Shown one piece after another: positions 30,011-35,721 of a stretch of DNA of 35,721 nt (positions are counted from its first letter, which is position 1; each line of letters begins with the position of its first letter). Where the stretch lies: NCBI GenBank assembly GCA_045596925.1, contig JAZODH010000025.1:1-35721 (forward strand). Reading direction: 5' to 3'. A program made the position numbers and the translations under genes. The notes beneath the pieces were generated by a model. The model searched no databases. It saw only the letters and a program-made list of their open reading frames with translations, and was not told the DNA's origin. This DNA comes from SIG710 sp045596925 (lineage in GTDB: Bacteria; Bacillota; Clostridia; Oscillospirales; CAG-272).

Positions 30011-30847
30011 ATGGAACAGACCACTGTAACTCAACTTAAAAAACACGCCCTCAATATACGCCGCGGCGTAATCGAAGGCACCTTTAACGCAAAGTCGGGA
30101 CACCCCGGCGGATCCCTTTCTATCACCGACATTCTCACATACCTTTATTTTGTGGAAATGAACGTTGATCCCGCAAATCCCCGCGACGAAAAGCGCGACC
30201 GCTTCGTGCTCTCAAAGGGTCATTGCGCTCCCGCTCTTTACGCAACGCTTGCCGAGCGCGGATATTTTGAAAAGGATCTTCTCAAAACACTTCGTAAAAT
30301 CGACAGCATTCTTCAGGGGCACCCGGATATGAAGCACATTCCCGGCGTTGACATGACCACAGGATCCCTTGGTCTGGGCATCTCGGCGGCCTGCGGAATG
30401 GCTCTCTCGGCAAAACATTTCGGTGACGATTTCAGAGTTTACACCGCTGTGGGCGACGGTGAAAGCGAGGAAGGTCAGGTTTGGGAGGCGGCCATGTTTG
30501 CCGCTCACTACAAGCTGGACAACCTCTGCGTTATCCTTGACTTAAACGGTCTTCAGATCGACGGCCCTACGGCACAGGTCATGAATCCCGCGCCACACGA
30601 CAAAAAATTTGAAGCATTCGGCTTTAACGTGATCACCATCGACGCTCACGACTTCGATCAGATCGAGGCGGCGTTCACGGCGGCAAAAGAATGTAAGGGC
30701 AAGCCTACCGCAATTATCGCAAAATCTGTAAAGGGCAAGGGCGTTTCCTTCATGGAAAACAGCGTCGGCTGGCACGGAAAAGCACCGAACGAGGAAGAAT
30801 ATAAGCTGGCTATGGCCGAGCTTGACGCACAGGAGGGTAATATCTGA
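30011..30847 (+). CDS. Transketolase, N-terminal (thiamine-PP binding) subunit
   Basis: A 278-aa subunit equal to the first third of ordinary transketolase. It has SGHPGGSLSITD (TPP/substrate His), LSKGHCAPALYA, and the metal/TPP motif GDGESEEGQVWEA. It moves two-carbon units in the non-oxidative pentose phosphate pathway, working with the next gene's product. Split transketolase is common in Clostridia and archaea, so this is not a broken gene. The stop and the next start overlap by one base (TGATG), giving close to 1:1 translation. Confidence 0.94.
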   Translation: MEQTTVTQLKKHALNIRRGVIEGTFNAKSGHPGGSLSITDILTYLYFVEMNVDPANPRDEKRDRFVLSKGHCAPALYATLAERGYFEKDLLKTLRKIDSILQGHPDMKHIPGVDMTTGSLGLGISAACGMALSAKHFGDDFRVYTAVGDGESEEGQVWEAAMFAAHYKLDNLCVILDLNGLQIDGPTAQVMNPAPHDKKFEAFGFNVITIDAHDFDQIEAAFTAAKECKGKPTAIIAKSVKGKGVSFMENSVGWHGKAPNEEEYKLAMAELDAQEGNI

Positions 30848-31785
30848 TGGCAGACAAGAAAGCAACAAGAGAAGCCTACGGTGCGGCACTTGCCGAGCTT
30901 GGCGAAAAGCATGATTTCGTAGTCCTTGACGCAGACCTGGCTGAGGCTACGAAAACGGTAATGTTCAAGAAAAAGTTCCCCGACAGATTCTACGATTGCG
31001 GAATCGCCGAGGGCAATATGATGTCGGTAGCGGCAGGCATCGCCGCAACGGGAAGAACGGTTTTCGCATCTTCCTTTGCAATGTTCGCGGCAGGACGTGC
31101 CTTTGAGCAGATAAGAAACTCTATCGGCTATCCCCACCTCCCCGTAAAGATCGGTGCGACTCACGCAGGTATCACCGTAGGCGAGGACGGTGCAACTCAC
31201 CAGTGCCTGGAGGACATCGCTCTCATGCGAACGATCCCCGGCATGACTATTATCAACCCCGCGGATGCAGTCGAAGCGAGAGCGGCAGTTGAAGCTTCCC
31301 TCTCTGTTGACGGTCCCGTTTATATGCGATTCGGCAGATACGCAGTTCCCGTTTTCAACGACGCCGAAAGCTACAAGTTCGAGTTAGGCCGCGGCGTTAC
31401 AATGGCCGAGGGTACAGATCTGACTATCGTAGGCTCGGGCTTTACCGTTCAGATGGCACTTGAAGCACGCGAGCTTCTTGCCGAAAAGGGAATTTCCGCA
31501 AGAGTTATCAACATTCACACAATCAAGCCCATCGACCGCGAGATCCTCGTAAAAGCCGCAAAGGAAACGGGGGCTATCCTCACAGTTGAAGAGCACAGCA
31601 TTATCGGCGGTCTCGGCTCTGCCGTTTGCGAAGTCTTGAGCGAGGAATGTCCCGTTCCCGTCATGAGAATGGGTACTCAGGACACATTCGGCAAATCCGG
31701 CACGGTTCCCGCACTGCTTGAGGAGTACGGCCTCACTCCTGCACACGTGGCAGAGAAGGCTCAGGCACTTCTGGCAAAGAAATAA
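30847..31785 (+). CDS. Transketolase, C-terminal subunit
   Basis: A 312-aa subunit covering the pyrimidine-binding and C-terminal domains. It contains DADLAEATKT, RFYDCGIAEGNMM (the Glu that activates TPP), FASSFAMFAAGRAFEQIR, THAGITVGEDGATHQ and a C-terminal VEEHSIIGGLGSA block. It pairs with the N-terminal subunit across the dimer active site. A hairpin terminator follows. The homologous DXP synthase is excluded by the split form and the missing DXS-specific sequence. Confidence 0.93.
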   Translation: MADKKATREAYGAALAELGEKHDFVVLDADLAEATKTVMFKKKFPDRFYDCGIAEGNMMSVAAGIAATGRTVFASSFAMFAAGRAFEQIRNSIGYPHLPVKIGATHAGITVGEDGATHQCLEDIALMRTIPGMTIINPADAVEARAAVEASLSVDGPVYMRFGRYAVPVFNDAESYKFELGRGVTMAEGTDLTIVGSGFTVQMALEARELLAEKGISARVINIHTIKPIDREILVKAAKETGAILTVEEHSIIGGLGSAVCEVLSEECPVPVMRMGTQDTFGKSGTVPALLEEYGLTPAHVAEKAQALLAKK

Positions 31786-31801
31786 TCATCAAAAATATTA
31801 T

Positions 31802-31827
31802 AAAGTGCGGTCGATGACCGCACTTTT
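31802..31827 (+). terminator. Intrinsic terminator after the transketolase genes
   Basis: AAGTGCGGTC/GACCGCACTT (31803-31812 with 31816-31825), a perfect 10-bp stem with a 3-nt loop, then TTCCC. The U-tract is short, so efficiency is uncertain. Confidence 0.75.
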
Positions 31828-31897
31828 CCCATATTTTGCAGAGAGGTCCTGCTCTCAATCACCTTTTGTTTTTCCCGCCGTGACATTCGTCTTGCCC

Positions 31898-32115
31898 AAG
31901 CCTCCCTCCGGGAGGGAGGTGGCATTTTCGCAAGAAAATGACGGAAGGAGCCTGCGTGATGTGAAATTTGTGATAACTATAAGTCAACACGCTCTCCCTC
32001 AGTCGCTTTCAGCGACAGCGTCTCCCTGCGGGTCGGTCACGCTCGGGATCTGACACCACACCGTGGTGTCATTCAACACCCTCGCGCCGCTTCGCTACCT
32101 CCCGGAGGGAGCCTT
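31898..32115. mobile_element. MITE-like element with 20-bp terminal inverted repeats
   Basis: The left end (31898-31917) and the reverse complement of the right end (32096-32115) match at 18 of 20 positions (AAGNCTCCCTCCGGGAGGNA). Each end is itself a hairpin. Inside are further palindromes: CATTTTC/GAAAATG (31923-31940), GTCGCT/AGCGAC (about 32002-32016) and GACACCAC/GTGGTGTC (32052-32070). It is 218 bp and has no supported ORF. I see no target-site duplication. Similar wording (CCCTCAGTCG, CTCCCGGAGGGAGCC) is familiar from high-copy intergenic repeats in gut Clostridia. It fills most of the 450-bp gap between the transketolase genes and the ABC transporter. Confidence 0.7.
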
Positions 32116-32182
32116 ATGAACACGACATTGATCCGGAAACACAATGGCAATTTTTTCTCAAAAACCGCACAAAACCGTCAAC

Positions 32183-32208
32183 TTGACAACACAAAAATCG
32201 AATATAAT
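32183..32208 (+). promoter_or_regulatory. Possible promoter for the Gld-like ABC operon
   Basis: TTGACA (32183-32188) and TATAAT (32203-32208) are both perfect, but the spacer is only 14 bp, well below the usual 16-18. The true -35 may be elsewhere, or the promoter may need an activator that twists DNA, as MerR-type factors do with long spacers. Low confidence. Confidence 0.4.
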
Positions 32209-32240
32209 TAAAACGTACATTTTTTCACGGAGGTATCGCT

Positions 32241-33338
32241 TTGATAGAGGTAAAAAATCTCGTAAAGCAGTACGGAAATCACCGGGCGGTGAACTCGATC
32301 AGCTTTACGGTCGAAAAAGGCAAAATCTACGGACTTCTCGGCCCCAACGGCGCAGGAAAGTCTACTACAATGAACATAATCACAGGCTGCTTGGCGGCAA
32401 CGTCGGGCAGTGTGACCTTGGACGGTCACGACATTTTCGAGGAGCCGATTGAGGCAAAGAAGCTCATCGGCTATCTTCCCGAAATGCCGCCCCTTTACAC
32501 TGACATGACACCCACAGAGTACCTTACTTTCGTTGCGGAGGCAAAGGGTCTGCGGGGCTTTGACGTTACAGGTCAGGTCAGCGAGGTAATTGAGGTCACG
32601 GGACTGGAGGAGTACAAAAACAAGCTCATTAAGAATCTCTCAAAGGGCTACAAGCAGAGAGTGGGTATCGCCCAAGCAATGCTCGGCAACCCCGAGGTCA
32701 TAATTCTGGACGAGCCGACGGTCGGTCTTGACCCCAAGCAGATACTTGAAATACGCGACCTTATCCGCCGTCTGGGCGAGACAAAGACGGTCATTCTTTC
32801 AAGCCACATTCTGGCCGAGATAAGTGCCGTATGTGAGCATATCATGATAATTTCAAGGGGCAATCTGGTAGCAAACGACACATTGGAAAACCTTGAGGCT
32901 ATCGCAAACAAGTCAAACAAGCTCCGCCTTGCGGTACGCGGCGGGCTTGAAGTCATTCTCGAAAAGCTTCGCGCGCTTGACGGCGTGATCTCCGCCGAGG
33001 GCGAGGAAAAGGACGGCATTTCGACCGTCCGCCTTGAGCTTGAAAAGGAAGGCGATCACCGCGACGGCATCTTCTTTGCTATGAGCGAAAACAAGACCCC
33101 CATTCTGTCAATGGACTACGAGGAGACAACTCTCGAGGACATCTTCCTTGCCATGACCGAGGACGACGTTTATCCCGATGAGGAGGGCAACCTTCCCTCG
33201 ATCGAGGAGATTCTCAGCCGCCGCGGAAAGTCGGTCGAGGACACCTCCGACGAGTTCGACGAAAAAGAACCCGAATCCGAGGCTTCCGACGAGGATTACA
33301 CACCCCTGTTCAGCGTTACACGAGAGGAGGAAGAATAA
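32241..33338 (+). CDS. ABC transporter ATP-binding protein (GldA-like) with an acidic C-terminal tail
   Basis: A 365-aa ABC ATPase. Walker A is GPNGAGKST (34-42), the Q-loop follows in GYLPEMPPLY, the signature is LSKGYKQRV, Walker B is VIILDEP and the switch His is in ILSSHIL. The last 60 residues or so (from about 306) are a strongly acidic, probably unstructured tail rich in Glu, Asp and Ser, not usual for this family. The start is TTG at 32241: GGAGG lies 7 bp upstream and no ATG fits. It is followed directly by a permease and a GldG-like protein, the same order as the gliding-associated ABC system of Bacteroidetes. In Firmicutes this three- or four-gene set is widespread and its cargo is unknown. 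Confidence 0.9.
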   Translation: MIEVKNLVKQYGNHRAVNSISFTVEKGKIYGLLGPNGAGKSTTMNIITGCLAATSGSVTLDGHDIFEEPIEAKKLIGYLPEMPPLYTDMTPTEYLTFVAEAKGLRGFDVTGQVSEVIEVTGLEEYKNKLIKNLSKGYKQRVGIAQAMLGNPEVIILDEPTVGLDPKQILEIRDLIRRLGETKTVILSSHILAEISAVCEHIMIISRGNLVANDTLENLEAIANKSNKLRLAVRGGLEVILEKLRALDGVISAEGEEKDGISTVRLELEKEGDHRDGIFFAMSENKTPILSMDYEETTLEDIFLAMTEDDVYPDEEGNLPSIEEILSRRGKSVEDTSDEFDEKEPESEASDEDYTPLFSVTREEEE

Positions 33339-34202
33339 ATGATCTCGATTTTCAAAAAAGAGTTCCGTTCTTACATGAACAACGTGACCGGCGCGGTATT
33401 TATCGCTTTCCTGCTCTTTTTCGCGGGAATCTACGTCACTGCCGTCAACCTGCGAGGCGGCTACACCTCCTTTGAATACGTGCTTTCAAACTGCACTATC
33501 GTTTTCCTGCTTTTGGCGCCTCTGCTTGGTATGCGTTCATTTGCGGAGGAAAAAAGATCAAAGACCGACCAGCTTCTCTACTCTCTGCCCATGAGCGTCA
33601 CAAAGATCGTGCTGGGCAAGTATTTTGCTATGCTGGCAGTATTCGCGATCCCCGTATTTATCATGGGGCTTTACCCTCTTATCCTCAGCTTTTTCGGTGA
33701 AGTCTTCTTTAAAGGCGCATACATTGCACTGCTTGGATTTTTCGTCCTGGGCGCGGCGCTTATCGCCATTTGTATGTTTATGTCCACCTTGACCGAGAGC
33801 CAGGTCATTTCCGCCGTTATAAGCTTCGGCGCTCTCCTTGTTATGTATATGATGAACGGTCTTTCAACCACCGTTCCCGCGTCGCCAGTGGCTTCCTACG
33901 TCTGCTTCTTCGTGCTTTCGGTAGCACTTGGCGTTGTGTTCTGGCTGCTTACCCGCGATTACGTTATCTCTGCGATCGCGGCAGTGGTTTGCCTTATTCC
34001 TCTCAACATTTTCTACTTTGCAGACAACGCCGCATTCGGCGGCCTTTTCGGAAAGGTGATCTCCTATCTGGCGGTGTTCGACCGCTTCACGGATATGACA
34101 GGCGGCATTTTTGACGTGACTGCTCTCGTCTATCTCCTTTCCTTTGCCGTTTTCTTCGTATATCTGACGGTGCAAGCTGTAGAAAAGCGCCGTTGGAGCT
34201 GA
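33339..34202 (+). CDS. ABC-2 type permease (GldF-like)
   Basis: A 287-aa integral membrane protein with six hydrophobic segments, starting ISIFKKEFRSYMNN and with the large loop containing APLLGMRSFAEEKRSKTDQLLYSLPMS, typical of ABC-2 and GldF permeases (split as LLGMRSFAEEKR and TDQLLYSLPMS). It begins at the base after the ATPase stop, with GAGGAGG inside the ATPase tail as ribosome site. It forms the membrane channel of this exporter-like complex. Confidence 0.9.
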   Translation: MISIFKKEFRSYMNNVTGAVFIAFLLFFAGIYVTAVNLRGGYTSFEYVLSNCTIVFLLLAPLLGMRSFAEEKRSKTDQLLYSLPMSVTKIVLGKYFAMLAVFAIPVFIMGLYPLILSFFGEVFFKGAYIALLGFFVLGAALIAICMFMSTLTESQVISAVISFGALLVMYMMNGLSTTVPASPVASYVCFFVLSVALGVVFWLLTRDYVISAIAAVVCLIPLNIFYFADNAAFGGLFGKVISYLAVFDRFTDMTGGIFDVTALVYLLSFAVFFVYLTVQAVEKRRWS

Positions 34203-34217
34203 CAGGAGGTGGATACT

Positions 34218-35702
34218 ATGGAAAAGAAGAATTTTATGAACCGCACCTCCAAGGTCGGCACCTATACGGTGGTCATGACGGCCGTTGTACTGGCCGTTCT
34301 GATCCTGGCAAACGTTTTCGTGCTATCCGCACCATCAAAGTACACAAAGCTTGACATGACATCCCTTGAGCTTTACACCCTTTCGAAGGTGACAGAAAGC
34401 ACGATCCCCGAGTTAAAGGAAGACATCAATATCTATTTCCTCTGCCAAGGCGGCACCGACAACAGCGGAAACGCCATGGAAAATATTCCTCACCTGACGA
34501 CCTTCCTGTCAAAATACGAGGATCTTTCCTCTCATATCTCGGTAGAGATAATCGACCCCGTGGCAAATCCCACATTCTATTCAAAGTATTCGGAGACCGA
34601 GCTTCAAAACTACACGCTCATCGTGGAAAGTGCAAAGCGTCATAAGATAATTGATTTCTACGATCTGTATTTTTATGCGGTAGAGGGCTATGGAAATATT
34701 CCCTACGCCGAATACGCACAGATCGAAAACTATTACAACATGATTTACGGCCAGACACTGGGCGGTGTTCTGAACTTTGACGGCGAAAGCGTTATTACAA
34801 ACGCGCTGGATTACGTCACCACCGACAAGATTCCCGCCGTGTATTATCTTTCCGACCACGGAACGGCACCCTCTGCGTCACTTGTTGCACAGGTTGAAAA
34901 TCAGAATATGCTTCTGACCGCGCTTTCTCTGCGAACAAGCGACATTCCCGCAGACGCCGAGGTTATCTACCTCAACGCGCCCACCGCCGACATCAACGAG
35001 GACGAGGCGCAGATGCTTACCGACTATCTTGCAAACGGCGGAACTCTTATCGTAAACACCCTATGCAACCGTCTTGACCTGCCAAATCTCATGCGAGTGT
35101 TGGCACTGTACGGTCTTATGTCGCAGGAGGGCATCATCATCGAAACGGCGTCCGATATGTATTACCGCGGTCAGCCCTACGGGCTTCTTCCCACCCTTTC
35201 CGCCGATAGCGCGATCACATCGTCAATGATATCAACCTCCGTTTATACACCCTTGGCGCACCCGATTGTGACCGACCCGGATCTTCCCGAGAGCGTCAAG
35301 GTAACCCCCTTGCTCACCACCTCGGCAAAGGCCTACACCGTTGCCATTGACGCAACCACCACCGATAAGACCGAGGCATCGGTCGAGGGTCAGTTCACAG
35401 TTTCAGCTCTCGCCGAAAAGGAAAACGGCTCAAAGATCATCTGGTCCTCCACCAACGTCTTCAACGACAGCGATAACAGCTACGTCAGCGGTGGAAACTA
35501 CAAATATTTCCTCTCAATTCTCACAAACGTATGCGAGCGCGAGCAGGTGGTGAAAATCATTCCTTCAACGGCTTTGACCAACTCCAGACTGATAGTTGAG
35601 GAATCACAGGCAACACTTTGGGGCACTCTGCTGACGGCCATTCTGCCCGTTGCGGTGCTGCTCTGGGGCATTCTTCGCTGGTATTTAAGGAGAAGAAGAT
35701 AA
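34218..35702 (+). CDS. GldG-like ABC auxiliary protein (ABC_transp_aux type)
   Basis: A 494-aa membrane-tethered protein with one helix near the N-terminus (about 15-38) and one at the C-terminus (about 467-487), then RRRR. The long middle is extracytoplasmic. It opens YTKLDMTSLELYTLS and has INIYFLCQGG, VEIIDPVANP, DFDGESVITNALDYVT-like sequence (FDGESVITNALDYV), IPAVYYLSDHGT and a late MLTDYLANGGTLIV, all typical of GldG/PF09822-type proteins. I start at the ATG at 34218 (AGGAGG 8 bp upstream), not the in-frame GTG at 34209. Its stop overlaps the next ATG by one base. Confidence 0.85.
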   Translation: MEKKNFMNRTSKVGTYTVVMTAVVLAVLILANVFVLSAPSKYTKLDMTSLELYTLSKVTESTIPELKEDINIYFLCQGGTDNSGNAMENIPHLTTFLSKYEDLSSHISVEIIDPVANPTFYSKYSETELQNYTLIVESAKRHKIIDFYDLYFYAVEGYGNIPYAEYAQIENYYNMIYGQTLGGVLNFDGESVITNALDYVTTDKIPAVYYLSDHGTAPSASLVAQVENQNMLLTALSLRTSDIPADAEVIYLNAPTADINEDEAQMLTDYLANGGTLIVNTLCNRLDLPNLMRVLALYGLMSQEGIIIETASDMYYRGQPYGLLPTLSADSAITSSMISTSVYTPLAHPIVTDPDLPESVKVTPLLTTSAKAYTVAIDATTTDKTEASVEGQFTVSALAEKENGSKIIWSSTNVFNDSDNSYVSGGNYKYFLSILTNVCEREQVVKIIPSTALTNSRLIVEESQATLWGTLLTAILPVAVLLWGILRWYLRRRR

Positions 35703-35721
35703 TGAAGAAAACTCCAAAGCT
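35702..35721 (+). CDS. Start of the next gene, cut by the window edge
   Basis: The stop of the GldG-like gene (TAA, 35700-35702) overlaps an ATG at 35702-35704 (TAATG), and six codons (MKKTPK) are visible. In clostridial Gld-like operons the fourth gene is often a DUF4340 protein; that identity is inferred from context only. Confidence 0.5.

Noticed and set aside
30011..31785. Transketolase as a broken gene
   Set aside because: The two halves are complete domains with a TGATG overlap, the usual split form in Clostridia.
31718..32053. 111-codon frame running from the end of transketolase into the repeat element
   Set aside because: It is out of frame with transketolase and crosses the terminator and the MITE-like repeat, with no ribosome site or recognisable product.
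1..35721. CRISPR array, tRNA/rRNA genes, prophage or transposase genes
   Set aside because: No regularly spaced direct repeats, cloverleaf-like sequences, rRNA segments or recognisable phage or transposase motifs were seen. A tRNAscan or Infernal run would settle the RNA genes.

Overview
ORGANISM. The window looks like chromosomal DNA of an uncultured anaerobic Firmicute of class Clostridia, probably a gut Oscillospirales or Christensenellales-like lineage. Supporting signs are the fused ispH-rpsA gene in the order FAD oxidoreductase - cmk - plsC - ispH/rpsA, a transketolase split into two subunits, GGAGG-type ribosome binding sites, low-GC-Gram-positive style promoters (mostly TTGACA-17 bp-TANAAT) and intrinsic terminators, and dispersed structured intergenic repeats of the kind common in this group. 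The assignment rests on recognising families and gene order, not on a search. LAYOUT. (1) 1-4.4 kb, minus strand: vanY-like peptidase, DHHW protein, rbfA, cca, and ruvX running off the left edge. ruvX carries an in-frame TAA. (2) 4.4-6.9 kb, minus: a GT8 glycosyltransferase, a PlsC-type acyltransferase and a CrtO-like acyltransferase, with a strong promoter and a terminator, plausibly an envelope glycolipid operon. (3) 7.0-9.76 kb, minus: rpmG-secE-nusG-rplK-rplA behind a consensus promoter and a long structured leader; SecE has an unusual N-terminal signal-like segment and acidic domain, and rplJ/rplL do not follow. (4) 10.0-13.4 kb, minus: an amidohydrolase with its own promoter, then an arsR/cadC-like regulator, a free HMA metallochaperone and a Zn/Cd P-type ATPase. 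The regulator's promoter is overlaid by a 16-bp-period repeat. (5) 13.4-19.05 kb, minus: RpiR regulator, BaiN/HI0933-type flavoprotein, cmk, plsC, ispH-rpsA. (6) 19.2-20.6 kb, plus: an NCS2 uracil permease divergent from rpiR. (7) 20.7-26.3 kb: a 1081-aa DUF5107/TPR protein (minus), divergent from a regulator with a LacI-like sensor fold but a C-terminal HTH, which overlaps a Gfo/Idh/MocA-like protein lacking the catalytic Lys. (8) 26.3-29.9 kb: cytidine deaminase with a 52-aa lipoprotein (minus), divergent from a Fur-family (probably Zur) regulator with znuA-znuC-znuB (plus). (9) 30.0-31.8 kb, plus: the two transketolase subunits. (10) 31.9-32.1 kb: a 218-bp MITE-like element with terminal inverted repeats. 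(11) 32.2 kb to the right edge, plus: a Gld-like ABC exporter (ATPase, permease, GldG-like auxiliary protein) and the first bases of the next gene. HOW IT FITS. Most of the window is housekeeping: translation, tRNA end repair, lipids, isoprenoids and the pentose phosphate pathway. Zinc balance appears twice within 17 kb, as export (arsR-HMA-ATPase) and import (zur-znuACB). No phage, insertion sequence transposase, CRISPR array, rRNA or tRNA gene was seen. The best candidates for undescribed biology are the DUF5107/sensor-HTH/ETP-type Gfo-Idh locus, the SecE extension, the rpmG leader RNA and the interrupted ruvX.
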